Origin: Aquimarina aggregata
Lineage (GTDB): Bacteria > Bacteroidota > Bacteroidia > Flavobacteriales > Flavobacteriaceae
Assembly (NCBI RefSeq): GCF_001632745.1
Contig: NZ_LQRT01000024.1
Coordinates: 310,001 to 374,000, forward strand
DNA: 64,000 bases
Direction: 5' to 3'
Each line of letters starts with the position of its first letter. Within the stretch, counting starts at the first letter, position 1. Shown here piece by piece: positions 26,603 through 35,928 of this stretch. Both the position numbers and the translations under genes were made by a program. The notes under the pieces are model-generated. The model saw only the letters and a program-made list of their open reading frames with translations. It did not search any database and was not told the origin of the DNA.

Positions 26603-29212
26603 TTAGAACTTATAGCTTAAACTAGCGTTCCAAGTTCTTCCAATTCCTAAGAAATATCCAAAAGAATTTAATTGACTTATATATGGTGAGTTAAATACGT
26701 TTTTAACATTACCTCTAAACGTTAATCTGTCTGCACCAAAATTAAATTTATAAGTTACACCAAGGTCAACAAGATCATATGAAGGTAATCTTGGAGCTTG
26801 AAAAACTTCTCCTCTAAATCCAGCTTCTGCTACATCTTCTGGATCTACAAAACCATATAAATCTGTATAAACATTATAATCTGCATCTACAGATAGGTTA
26901 TCCAAAATGTCAAAATATCCACCTACACCAAAAGATGTTTGTGCCGCATTACCAACCTTAGTTCCTGTAAGATCAATGTTTCCAGTCTCTATAATGGTTG
27001 CTGTTTGATTGTTTGCTAACGTAAATGGCGATTCTCCGTCGAATTTCCAATTACCCATAGAACCATATCCTCTTAGTCTCCATCTTCCTCCGTTTGGTCT
27101 GTATTCAAAGTCAAACTCAAATCCTTGGTGAATTTGCCCAACAGATGTTAATCTGTATGTAGTAAAATCTCCACTTGGTTGCAATTCTGGTCCAGCTACA
27201 GATAAGAAACGATTAGCCCATTCTGTTCTGTAAACATCTACGTTTAATTTAAAGTTTTGACCTTTAAAACGGTAACCTGCTTCTAAACCAGTAATTTCTT
27301 CGTTATCAACTTCTGGATCTACTAAGTCATTAGAGTTTCTGATGTCTGCAAATACATTATCTAAGAAAGGTTGGCGTGAGAAAAATCCAGCATTCGCAAA
27401 AATTGAATGCTGCTCAGTAAAGTTATAAGATGCTCCAGCTTTAAGATTATATCCTATTTTGTTTAATTTTTCAGATTTACCAAGACCGTTACCTGTTCCT
27501 GTAAAACGCCCTTCTCTTTGGTAGGATTGCGTTGATAATGCAGCTTGTGCAAAAACAGCAAATTTATCTGTTGAGTATTCAGCTTGACCAAAACCTCCTA
27601 AATAATTAATGTCCTCAGAATAGTCAAATTGTGTACGATTAGCTTCGTCTGCAAAGTTAAATAAAGCGGACCAAGGGTTAGCTTCAAATTCTTCGGTGAA
27701 GGTATAATCACTAGGTCTATTTGCGTTATTAAAATTATCGGTAAATCCGTTAAGACCTAGTAAATCATTTACTTGTCTAAAGTGATCTCCATGATACAAT
27801 CTAGCATCAAATCCAACATTAAAAGCCCAATTTTCTTCTAATTCAATATTTAAATTAGAAAGTAATCCATACCAGTTATGATTGTTTACAGAAGATCTTC
27901 TGATGTATGATGATCCAAAGTTTCCAAATCCATTAGCATCTGCAGTAGCAATGTTATTTTCAACAATTTGATCAAAATCAATATTATTATTATTGTCATT
28001 GTTGACTCTAACACGTCCTCTACCTAGGCCTCCGGTTCCACCACCACGTCCCCATGATGCATAAAGTACTGTAGAAAGTTCTAATTGGTCATTAATATCA
28101 AAATCCCAGTTTAAGTTAGCTACTGGTTTGTGATAGTAGTTTCTTCTTTCTGTAAAACGCTCTCCATCTAAGAAACCTGAGTTTCTGTTGTGCTTTTCTC
28201 CAAATTGGGCAAAAACTTCAAGGTCTTGAGAGAAATTTTGTTCGTGCCACTGGGGTGCACCAGTAATTAATAAGTTAAAAGTATTCTGATCGTTTGGCTT
28301 ATATCCTACAGAGAATAAATAGTTTTGCCCTGCACCTGCAGTTCCTTCTGAATACTTTCTATGCGCTTGCCAGTGATCTAATAAAACTGAAAAAGCCCAT
28401 CCACTATCACTTAATCCAGTGTTGTAGTTTATTGTTCCTTTTGCATAACTATCATTACCTGTAAGTAATCTTACATAACCACCTTCACGTTTATCTGTAG
28501 ACTTAGATACAATATTAATAGTACCTCCAACAGATGAGATTGCTAGTTTAGACGAACCTAAACCACGTTGTACTTGTACAGCATTGGCTACGTCAGACAT
28601 ACCTGCCCAGTTTGACCAAAATACTCTACCATCTTCTGGACTATTAATAGGTTGTCCATTTAATAATACAGCTGTATTAGTGTCATCAAAACCTCTTAAG
28701 AAAATCTGGCTATCACCAAAACCTCCTGCTTGATTCGAAACGTAAACCGAAGGAGTGTTTTTAATTGTTTCAGTAAATTCAACATTTCCTGCTGCTTTTA
28801 ACTGAATGTCCTCTCCTGTAATTGTTGCTACAGCAATTGGAGTTTTTCTGTCTTCTGCCAAATCGACAACTCCAGAACCTACAATCACGATTTCTTCTAG
28901 ACTATTTCCTAAGCTTAAGCTTACTGTACCTAGATCTTGATCACCATTTGTAACATCATAAGGAATGTTTTGTGTTTGAAATCCAACATAAGAAATATTG
29001 ATAATTCCTGTTGGCTTTGTTACTTTAATAGAAAACTTTCCATCAAAATCTGTAGTTGTTCCGTTGTTAGTTCTTGATTCAATTACGTTTGCTCCTGGTA
29101 ATGGAGCATTTGATTCTGCATCAAATATTGTTCCCGTTACTACTCCTTGAGCAAATGTTTCCCCGACAGTTGCTAGTAGGATTACAACTAATAAAAATGT
29201 AATCTTTTTCAT
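26603..29212 (-). CDS. TonB-dependent outer-membrane receptor
   Basis: About 869 residues from the preferred start. The open frame reaches 29242, but the Met at residue 11 (MKKITFLLVV) gives a clean signal peptide identical in layout to the neighbouring receptor, so 29212 is chosen. Domains follow the order carboxypeptidase-regulatory (NNGTTTDFDGKFSI), plug (IFLRGFDDTNTAVLLNGQ, then VQVQRGLGSSKLA) and a barrel ending LSYKF. The plug, with SSVGGTINIVSK, is closer to siderophore/vitamin receptors than to SusC, and no SusD gene follows. A short Asn-rich loop (NNDNNNNIDF) lies in the barrel. Ligand unknown. Confidence 0.9.
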   Translation of the reverse strand: MKKITFLLVVILLATVGETFAQGVVTGTIFDAESNAPLPGANVIESRTNNGTTTDFDGKFSIKVTKPTGIINISYVGFQTQNIPYDVTNGDQDLGTVSLSLGNSLEEIVIVGSGVVDLAEDRKTPIAVATITGEDIQLKAAGNVEFTETIKNTPSVYVSNQAGGFGDSQIFLRGFDDTNTAVLLNGQPINSPEDGRVFWSNWAGMSDVANAVQVQRGLGSSKLAISSVGGTINIVSKSTDKREGGYVRLLTGNDSYAKGTINYNTGLSDSGWAFSVLLDHWQAHRKYSEGTAGAGQNYLFSVGYKPNDQNTFNLLITGAPQWHEQNFSQDLEVFAQFGEKHNRNSGFLDGERFTERRNYYHKPVANLNWDFDINDQLELSTVLYASWGRGGGTGGLGRGRVRVNNDNNNNIDFDQIVENNIATADANGFGNFGSSYIRRSSVNNHNWYGLLSNLNIELEENWAFNVGFDARLYHGDHFRQVNDLLGLNGFTDNFNNANRPSDYTFTEEFEANPWSALFNFADEANRTQFDYSEDINYLGGFGQAEYSTDKFAVFAQAALSTQSYQREGRFTGTGNGLGKSEKLNKIGYNLKAGASYNFTEQHSIFANAGFFSRQPFLDNVFADIRNSNDLVDPEVDNEEITGLEAGYRFKGQNFKLNVDVYRTEWANRFLSVAGPELQPSGDFTTYRLTSVGQIHQGFEFDFEYRPNGGRWRLRGYGSMGNWKFDGESPFTLANNQTATIIETGNIDLTGTKVGNAAQTSFGVGGYFDILDNLSVDADYNVYTDLYGFVDPEDVAEAGFRGEVFQAPRLPSYDLVDLGVTYKFNFGADRLTFRGNVKNVFNSPYISQLNSFGYFLGIGRTWNASLSYKF

Positions 29213-29242
29213 ATAAAAAATTGAGTTAATTAATCGCCGCAA

Positions 29243-29553
29243 AAGAACGAATCTTTATGCAAACCAAGTTTAAGATAATGTTAAGTATTTTAACAAATTG
29301 TATACAGGATTAAGGTAGTAATATTATGTAAGTATACTGTTTGTCAATACATTGAAGATATTAACAACTTGTTAACCGAAAAAATGTTGATAACATAGTA
29401 GTTTTTTTCTGCAACTTTTGCGTAAAATTATCGTTAACTCGTTCAAAAAAACACACCTCGATCTAAAAATTAAATATGATCGAGGTGTTTTTAGTACTAT
29501 TAACTCTATGTTTTATACGACCTAAGGATTTAAAAAGACAATAGGAGTAGTAG
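29243..29553. other. Intergenic region between pgi and the second TonB receptor
   Basis: These 311 bases contain the pgi terminator (29453-29488) and the upstream region of the receptor, where TTCTTTTGCGG near 29240 resembles a Bacteroidota -7 box. No gene is supported. Confidence 0.4.
29453..29488 (-). terminator. Intrinsic terminator of the DUF3108-kynA-M23-pgi operon
   Basis: A perfect 11-bp stem (29453-29463 with 29478-29488) followed on the minus strand by a long T-run at 29452-29444. A short T-run also follows on the plus strand. Confidence 0.85.
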
Positions 29554-31191
29554 TTAATTTAAATATTGTTTTAGTAGTGTTTTTGTTGAAGAGTCATGTT
29601 CAGAAATAGTAGTATCGTTAATTTCGTTTAGGATTTTTGTTGCTAATTGTTTACCTAATTCTACTCCCCATTGATCATAACTAAAGATATTCCAAACAAC
29701 ACCTTGAACAAATATTCGTTGTTCATACATCGATACCAACGCTCCTAAATTTTTTGGAGTTAATTTTTCTATCAATACGGTAGTGGTCGGCTTATTACCT
29801 TCAAAGATTTTAAAAGGTACTAATTGCTTCAGCTTTTGGGCAGATAGATTTTTGGATTTTAGTTCTTCTTGAACTTCAGCTTCGGTTTTCCCATTCATTA
29901 AGGCTTCTGTCTGTGCAAAGAAATTGGCCATTAATTTATCTTGATGATCTTGATCATTAAATAAAGATTTTTTAAAACCTATAAATTCTGCCGGAATAAT
30001 TTTTGTTCCTTGATGAATTAGCTGAAAAAAAGCGTGTTGTGCATTTGTCCCAGGTTCTCCCCAAATTATTGTTCCTGTTTGATAGTTGATTTTATTTCCA
30101 GATCGATCAACACTTTTTCCATTACTTTCCATAATACCTTGTTGCAAATATGCAGGTAATCTATGAAGATATTGAGAATATGGAATAATAGCTTCGCTTT
30201 CAGCTTTAAAAAAATTATTATACCAGATGCTTAGCATACCTAATAGTACAGGTATGTTGTCTTCAAAAGGAGCTGTTTTGAAATGTTCGTCCATTTCATG
30301 TGCTCCTTCTAAAAGGGCTTCAAAATTTTCATAGCCTACAGATAAACTTATTGATAGTCCAACAGCGCTCCATAATGAAAATCTACCGCCAACCCAATCC
30401 CATAACGGGAATATGTTTTCTTCTTCAATTCCAAATGCGGTAACGTTTGGGATATTGCTAGAAACAGCAACAAAATGTTTACCTACCTCGGTTTTTGGGG
30501 CTTTATCTGTAAACCAGTTTCTGGCTGTAGTTGCATTAGACAGTGTTTCTTGAGTTGAAAAAGTCTTTGAAACAACTACAAAAAGAGTGGTCTCAGGATC
30601 TAAGTTTTTAAGATTTTGATGTACATGATCACCGTCGACATTAGAAATAAAATGTAGTTTCAAGTGATTTTTATAAAACTCTAAAGACTCTGTAATCATT
30701 GCAGGGCCAAGATCAGAGCCTCCTATTCCGATATTTACAATATCTGTAAACGCTTTTCCTGTATAACCTGTTAAGGATCCAGATATCACTTGGTCTGTAA
30801 ATTGTTTAATTTTTTCTTTTACGGCAGTGACTTCGGGTACTACATTTTTATCTGCTACGAGTATATTTTTGTTTGAAGGAGCTCTTAACGCTGTATGTAA
30901 TACAGCTCTTTCTTCTGTCTCATTAATACTGCTTCCTGAAAAATAATGTTGTATTGCATCTTCTAGTTTCACTTCTTTAGCAAGATCTAGAAGCAAAGTT
31001 TTAGTCGTTTGATCAATTCTATTTTTAGAATAATCTATGTAAAAATCATTCCATACCGTAGAAAATGTTTGAGCACGATCTGGATTTTGTTTAAAAAGAT
31101 CTTTGAGATGTACATTTTTTATATTCTCGTAATGTGATATAAGTGCTTCCCAGGCTTTTGTGGTGGTGGGATTAATAGTTGGTAATGCCAT
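29554..31191 (-). CDS. pgi: Glucose-6-phosphate isomerase
   Basis: A 545-residue enzyme of usual length, interconverting glucose-6-phosphate and fructose-6-phosphate in the cytoplasm. Family signatures are clear: [16 protein letters not shown] (phosphate binding), the [10 protein letters not shown] loop, the catalytic Glu region [12 protein letters not shown], His in [11 protein letters not shown], and Lys in GVELGKQLA near the C-terminus. It is the last gene of a minus-strand run, starting 1 bp after the M23 peptidase gene stops, and is followed by a strong terminator. No oddities. Confidence 0.97.
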   Translation of the reverse strand: MALPTINPTTTKAWEALISHYENIKNVHLKDLFKQNPDRAQTFSTVWNDFYIDYSKNRIDQTTKTLLLDLAKEVKLEDAIQHYFSGSSINETEERAVLHTALRAPSNKNILVADKNVVPEVTAVKEKIKQFTDQVISGSLTGYTGKAFTDIVNIGIGGSDLGPAMITESLEFYKNHLKLHFISNVDGDHVHQNLKNLDPETTLFVVVSKTFSTQETLSNATTARNWFTDKAPKTEVGKHFVAVSSNIPNVTAFGIEEENIFPLWDWVGGRFSLWSAVGLSISLSVGYENFEALLEGAHEMDEHFKTAPFEDNIPVLLGMLSIWYNNFFKAESEAIIPYSQYLHRLPAYLQQGIMESNGKSVDRSGNKINYQTGTIIWGEPGTNAQHAFFQLIHQGTKIIPAEFIGFKKSLFNDQDHQDKLMANFFAQTEALMNGKTEAEVQEELKSKNLSAQKLKQLVPFKIFEGNKPTTTVLIEKLTPKNLGALVSMYEQRIFVQGVVWNIFSYDQWGVELGKQLATKILNEINDTTISEHDSSTKTLLKQYLN

Positions 31192-31192
31192 T

Positions 31193-32446
31193 TTATAAAA
31201 TTTCTTGTGGTTTGAATTGAATGCTGTCTAATTCAGCTTTTATGGGTTCTATATGGTTAAAAAACTTTGGTCTTAGACTATCAGATAGTGGTTTTGATGC
31301 CGGAAGATCTTGTTTAAAAGGGTCTACTTCTTTTCCATTTTTCCAAAACCTATAACATACATGAGGTCCTCCGGTATTACCAGTCATACCTATATATCCT
31401 ATAACATCACCTTGTCTTACAAATTCTCCAACTTTAACTGCTTGTCTGCTCATATGCAGATATTGCGTGTCATAAGTGGCATTATGTCTTATTTTAACAT
31501 ATTTACCATTACCGCCTCTACGTTCAGATTTTGTGACAATACCATCTGCAGTTGCTAGTATTGGTGTTCCGATAGGTGCTGCAAAATCGGTTCCTCTATG
31601 TGGTCTTACTTTGTTTCCGTAGTATTTAATTCTACGTCTGAGGTTATATCTAGAAGAAATTCTACTAAACTTTACTGGTGCTGTAAGAAAGGCTCTTCTT
31701 AAATTATTAGCCTCTTCATCAAAATAATCAATAGCTCCATTTATAGAATCCTCTTCAAATCTAAAAGCATAAATTGGTTTTCCGATATGTTCGAAGTAGG
31801 CAGCTTTAATTTTATCAACACCAGCAGGAATTGTATCGTCGATAAATTTTTCGGTATACTTTACTTTAAATCGATCACCAGCTTGCAGTCTTGTAAAATC
31901 TATTGTCCAGGCATAAATATCAGCCATGTCATATGCTACCAAAAAGTTTAAATCCAAATCATCAAATGTTTGCATTAAACTACTATTTATAGTGCCTGAA
32001 GCTGTTTTTTCTACAAGTTTTACGGGTTTCTTTCTTTTTTTAGCCATAATGCTATCTCTAAAATCGATAACAGTATAGTCTATCTTATTATTTTGGTAAA
32101 CAAAGACTTGGGCTTTTTGTGTTGTGTCTTTTGAAGTAAGGAGCATATATGGTTTTCCGGCCATAATTCTAGCAACATTAAAAGTATCTTTAATCTTGTT
32201 GCTAATTTCAAATACTCTTGATCTGGTGATACCATGTGCGTCCATTATAGCACCAAAGCTATCTCCGGGACGTACTGTGTCTTTAATAACATTAAAGTTA
32301 TCTAGAACATAACCATATTTGGTAATAACAGGAGGTTCTTTTTTTTCTTCAATTACCTCTGGTGTTATAATCTTTGCTTCTTTCTTTTCTTTTTTGCATG
32401 AAAACAATACTACTATAAATAGTAGTGCATAACCTATTTGTTTCAA
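31193..32446 (-). CDS. M23-family cell-wall metallopeptidase, lipoprotein
   Basis: A 417-residue lipoprotein: the N-terminus ends in VVLFSC, a lipobox followed by a Lys-rich tether. The C-terminal LytM domain (about residues 275-385) has the zinc motif HRGTD and the QYLHMS strand. The last expected HxH reads HVC ([10 protein letters not shown]), a variant common in Bacteroidota relatives, where Cys replaces the second His. The middle region includes LysM-like and OapA-type stretches. The protein probably cleaves or remodels peptidoglycan from the membrane. It sits between kynA (12 bp) and pgi (1 bp), an operon that looks historical rather than functional. Confidence 0.87.
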   Translation of the reverse strand: MKQIGYALLFIVVLFSCKKEKKEAKIITPEVIEEKKEPPVITKYGYVLDNFNVIKDTVRPGDSFGAIMDAHGITRSRVFEISNKIKDTFNVARIMAGKPYMLLTSKDTTQKAQVFVYQNNKIDYTVIDFRDSIMAKKRKKPVKLVEKTASGTINSSLMQTFDDLDLNFLVAYDMADIYAWTIDFTRLQAGDRFKVKYTEKFIDDTIPAGVDKIKAAYFEHIGKPIYAFRFEEDSINGAIDYFDEEANNLRRAFLTAPVKFSRISSRYNLRRRIKYYGNKVRPHRGTDFAAPIGTPILATADGIVTKSERRGGNGKYVKIRHNATYDTQYLHMSRQAVKVGEFVRQGDVIGYIGMTGNTGGPHVCYRFWKNGKEVDPFKQDLPASKPLSDSLRPKFFNHIEPIKAELDSIQFKPQEIL

Positions 32447-32458
32447 CTGACGACTATT

Positions 32459-33424
32459 TTATTTTACGGTATTAAATTGATGAGCAACCCATTGTTGACC
32501 CCAGTTTTCTTTTTCTTCCTCGCTCCAAAGATCAGGAAAAAACATAATTCTTTGAAAACTAGGAGGTAAGAATTTTTTCCAATTAGTTCCTCCGGTAGCC
32601 AAAACCTCCCCTTTCTCTTTATTAAGATATCTGAAGGCTGCTCCCATGTGCATTAATAACCAGTTAATATTGACATTAGTGTCAAAAGTACGTAATGCTT
32701 CGATAAGGTGCACGTTATTTTGCTCTTTTTCTGGTAGTTCAAGATATTTGTGAAAAATAGTGCTGTGTTTAACTTGATGTGCAATTCTCATCATTCTAGG
32801 GGTGTAACGATACTCGAATTGTTTAAGGGTAAGCGTTTTTTCACCAGTTTCTTTGTCGGTAGCTCCAGATTTCCAGTATAAATGTTCAAATACATCTTCA
32901 AGTTTATCTTGTTCAGAAAATTGAGACCGATTTTTAACATTAACGAGATTTACTAACGGAGTAGCATATATTTCTATCAATCTATATTGTACAGATTGAA
33001 ATCCACTAGCAGGTAATAACGACATTCTATATTTTAAGAATTGATCTCTATCCATTCCTTTGATCATAACATCAAAAGAATTGATTAAAACTCTGAAATA
33101 GCGATTTACTCGTTCTAGTTTTGTGGTAAAGAACTGGGCTGTCTGTAGTTTATCATCAATGATTTGTTTTAACTCATGAATAATAAGCTTAAAATAAAGT
33201 TCTGTTATTTGATGATAGGTAATAAATATTTCTTCGTCCGGAAAATGAGTTCGCGGAATTTGTAGACTTAGTAAAGTGTCTAAGTGAATATAATCCCAAT
33301 AGGTTAGATAACGATCATGAAGTAGCCCGTCTAAGTATGAGCCTAAGTCTTGCCCTGAGTTTTTAAACTTTTTTTCTAATTGCTTTATTTTTTCGGCAAT
33401 TTCTGGTTGTATTGGTTCATTCAT
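32459..33424 (-). CDS. kynA: Tryptophan 2,3-dioxygenase
   Basis: A 321-residue haem dioxygenase opening the kynurenine route. The conserved YHQITELYFKLIIHEL helix, SGFQSVQYRLIE segment and the HMGAAFRYLNKEKG stretch near residue 270 identify the family, with ATGGTNWKKFLPP supplying the substrate-binding Gly-Thr loop. It is longer than short bacterial forms through a charged N-terminus. Its start codon overlaps the stop of the DUF3108 gene (TAATG), which implies coupling. The rest of the kynurenine pathway is not in the window. Confidence 0.93.
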   Translation of the reverse strand: MNEPIQPEIAEKIKQLEKKFKNSGQDLGSYLDGLLHDRYLTYWDYIHLDTLLSLQIPRTHFPDEEIFITYHQITELYFKLIIHELKQIIDDKLQTAQFFTTKLERVNRYFRVLINSFDVMIKGMDRDQFLKYRMSLLPASGFQSVQYRLIEIYATPLVNLVNVKNRSQFSEQDKLEDVFEHLYWKSGATDKETGEKTLTLKQFEYRYTPRMMRIAHQVKHSTIFHKYLELPEKEQNNVHLIEALRTFDTNVNINWLLMHMGAAFRYLNKEKGEVLATGGTNWKKFLPPSFQRIMFFPDLWSEEEKENWGQQWVAHQFNTVK

Positions 33425-34203
33425 TAATTAACAACAATTTTAAATGGATACTTAAGTCCCTTAAATGCATCTAAATCTGCTTTTATAGAGCCAACTAAAA
33501 TATCAGCCTTAATTCTTACAGGCATGCGATTGTCATCATCACTAACCCAAACTGTCATACTTTCTTCTTCTTTGAAAACTCTATCGGCTTGAACGTAAGG
33601 TCTAAACTTTAAACATGCAATTTTACCCATTTTAGTTCTAATAACTTCTCTTCCTAGGAATTTTAACTTAAAACGATAGTTTTCATTATCAAAAAACATA
33701 TTTACATATTGTTCGTCACCTTTTTTTAACGAAGATGTCTTAATACTATTACGCAAATAATAAAAAGAAGACATCATATCTTGTACGTTGGATTTTATAG
33801 GAAAAGTTTTCTTTGTATTATGTTTCTTATTGAAAACCAAAGCCTGACTTTGTTGATGATCAAAGTTTATTTCAATATCCTTGGTATGTCCTCCTTCGTT
33901 TATTTTTCGGATAAAGCGATACGGCTTAACTTCGTCTTTATCTATATAAGTTTCATAATAATCTTCAACTTTAAAAAATACACTTAGTAGACCAGTAGAT
34001 TTACCGGCTCCAACTATATGGTGAACAGGTGTGTTATTAATCATGTCGTCCTTAACCTCTAATGTGGCATAACTTGCTGTAAAAACACCGTAATGAATTC
34101 TAAACCTAAACCATTCACCAGAATCAAAAGCTTTATGATTTTCTTGGGCAAAAGAAGGAAAAGTGCTCAATATTATAAGTAAAAGTAGGATAGGCTTTTT
34201 CAT
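33424..34203 (-). CDS. DUF3108 domain protein, exported
   Basis: A 259-residue protein with a signal peptide (LLLLIILSTFPSFAQ, cleaved near residue 20). The DUF3108 fold is indicated by GEWFRFRIHYGVF, DDYETYID-like KVEDYYETYID and the C-terminal DNRMPVRIKADILVGSIKADL. The family is probably a beta-rich periplasmic carrier, possibly for lipids, but no function is established. It is first in the operon with kynA, the M23 peptidase gene and pgi. Confidence 0.8.
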   Translation of the reverse strand: MKKPILLLLIILSTFPSFAQENHKAFDSGEWFRFRIHYGVFTASYATLEVKDDMINNTPVHHIVGAGKSTGLLSVFFKVEDYYETYIDKDEVKPYRFIRKINEGGHTKDIEINFDHQQSQALVFNKKHNTKKTFPIKSNVQDMMSSFYYLRNSIKTSSLKKGDEQYVNMFFDNENYRFKLKFLGREVIRTKMGKIACLKFRPYVQADRVFKEEESMTVWVSDDDNRMPVRIKADILVGSIKADLDAFKGLKYPFKIVVN

Positions 34204-34326
34204 AATTTAGGGTATTGTTATTAATTGATATACATATACTTGTTTTGTGTATTTACAATATCCATTCCAAAAGTACTATATAATATAAAGAGATAAAAAT
34301 GAATACTGTTATCAAATATAAAAATG

Positions 34327-34441
34327 TAAAAAAAAAGAGAGCCACCACAGCTCTCTTTTTTACTTTTATTAACCAACTAAAAACTTAAATTATGAGAATA
34401 ATTATTGTTTTAGATATAGATAGTAACCACTCCATCTATAT
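34327..34441 (-). ncRNA. Candidate orphan small RNA
   Basis: Read on the minus strand, a -33-like ATTG (34474-34477) and a -7-like GATATTTG (34446-34453) are spaced 20 bp, each one mismatch from the Bacteroidota consensus TTTG and TAnnTTTG. Just after the expected start lies a perfect 8-bp hairpin (34414-34421 with 34434-34441). About 55 unpaired bases follow, then the 7-bp terminator stem and a T-run. The transcript would be about 110 bases. There is no ORF in it. I cannot name an RNA family. Confidence 0.4.
34336..34356 (-). terminator. Intrinsic terminator downstream of hppD / candidate small RNA
   Basis: AGAGAGC (34336-34342) pairs with GCTCTCT (34350-34356) around CACCACA, extended by A-T pairs. 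Long T-run on the minus strand; a six-T run also follows on the plus strand. Confidence 0.8.
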
Positions 34442-34599
34442 TTTGCAAATATCGAATTTTTTTGCATAATTATCAATCGAAAACGTTTTTTTATTATGAG
34501 ATTTAACAAAAACTTATATGAAAACTCATAATAGTTCAATTTTTTCAAGATATTAACAAGGTTGGCTCCAGATCATTAAAGCTGATTATTTTCTTTTTT

Positions 34600-35739
34600 T
34601 TATAATGTACCTCTTTGTTGTTGCTCACGTTCAATTGCTTCAAATAATGCTTTAAAATTACCTTTACCGAAAGACTGAGCTCCTTTACGTTGAATGATTT
34701 CAAAAAACATTGTTGGACGATCTAGCACAGGTTTTGTGAAAATTTGTAAAAGATATCCTTCATCATCCCTATCGATTAAAATTCCTAATTCTTTAAGAGG
34801 AGCAAGGTCTTCATCAATTTCTCCTACCCTGTCAAGTACTGTTTCATAATAACTAGCAGGTACAGTAAGAAATTCTACACCTCTATCTTGAAGTGCCGAA
34901 ACAGTTTCGATAATATTATCTGTAGCTAGTGCCATATGTTGTACACCTGCACCGTTGTAAAAGTCAATATATTCTTCGATTTGAGATTTTTTTCTTCCCT
35001 CTGCTGGCTCATTTATTGGAAATTTAATCCGCCCATTTCCATTACTCATTACTTTACTCATTAGTGCAGTATATTCTGTAGATATGTCCTTATCATCAAA
35101 AGAAACTAATTGTGCAAAGCCCATTACTTTAGCATAAAATTCGCACCATTTGTTCATTTCATTCCATCCTACGTTACCAACCATATGATCAATAAATTTT
35201 AAACCAGTTGGCTCTGTTTTATAGGATTTATTCCATGGCATATAACCAGGTAAGAACGTCCCTTTATAGTTTTTTCGTTCTACAAAAATGTGTACAGTTT
35301 CGCCATAAGTGTGTATTCCTGAAAACACAACACTACCATTTTCATCTTTTTGAGTTGTAGGTTTTAAATAAGATTCGGCACCACGTTTTACAGTTTCTTC
35401 ATAGCTTTTGGTGGCATCATCTACCCATAGTGCTACAACTTTCACACCATCTCCATGCGCATTAATGTGTTTATTAATATCTCCGTCTGGTTGAAGAGGA
35501 GAGGTGAGCACAAGTCGTATTTTATCTTGCTGTAAAACATAAGATACGCTATCCTTGCGACCTGTCTCTAATCCTGCATAAGCTACAGGTTCAAAACCCC
35601 ATGCGGTTTGGTAGTAATATGCGGCTTGTTTGGCATTACCAACATAAAGTTCTACATAATCGGTTCCTAAAAGTGGTAAAAAATCTTCTGCTTGAGGAAC
35701 TACTTTTTCTAAATCTTGAGGAGTTATATTTGTTGACAT
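34600..35739 (-). CDS. hppD: 4-hydroxyphenylpyruvate dioxygenase
   Basis: A 379-residue non-haem Fe(II) enzyme converting 4-hydroxyphenylpyruvate to homogentisate in tyrosine breakdown. The two VOC-type halves are visible, and the iron triad is His in FIDHMVGNV (near 180), His in GVQHMALATDN (near 260) and Glu in MFFEIIQRKG (near 345). The C-terminal GKGNFKALFEAIE helix that gates the active site is intact. It follows hmgA by 189 bp on the same strand; together they carry tyrosine to maleylacetoacetate. Confidence 0.96.
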   Translation of the reverse strand: MSTNITPQDLEKVVPQAEDFLPLLGTDYVELYVGNAKQAAYYYQTAWGFEPVAYAGLETGRKDSVSYVLQQDKIRLVLTSPLQPDGDINKHINAHGDGVKVVALWVDDATKSYEETVKRGAESYLKPTTQKDENGSVVFSGIHTYGETVHIFVERKNYKGTFLPGYMPWNKSYKTEPTGLKFIDHMVGNVGWNEMNKWCEFYAKVMGFAQLVSFDDKDISTEYTALMSKVMSNGNGRIKFPINEPAEGRKKSQIEEYIDFYNGAGVQHMALATDNIIETVSALQDRGVEFLTVPASYYETVLDRVGEIDEDLAPLKELGILIDRDDEGYLLQIFTKPVLDRPTMFFEIIQRKGAQSFGKGNFKALFEAIEREQQQRGTL

Positions 35740-35928
35740 GATATTTTTAATTAGATTATTAATTAATTTAAAATTAGATACTGAAATTTTACACTGTCTC
35801 TAAAATTGTACAGATATTGTCAATCTAACTTACCACATTGCTCTAAGATGAGCAGTAATATCTTTTCTGTAATTCAACATTTTGTTATGATATTGATTCA
35901 ATAATTTGCTTAAAATTGTTCTGATATC

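Larger units (their letters stand above)
34204..34599. other. Intergenic region between DUF3108 and hppD
   Basis: A 396-base gap. It carries a terminator at 34336-34356 that lies 244 bp after the hppD stop, and between them a candidate small RNA. The octamer ATTATGAG occurs at 34389-34396 and 34493-34500 and inverted at 34525-34532. A 25-codon plus-strand frame from 34392 is probably chance. Confidence 0.5.

Noticed and set aside
34392..34469. 25-codon plus-strand frame after a leader-like AACCAACTAAAAACTTAAAT sequence
   Set aside because: Too short and without similarity; the minus-strand small-RNA reading explains the hairpins better.
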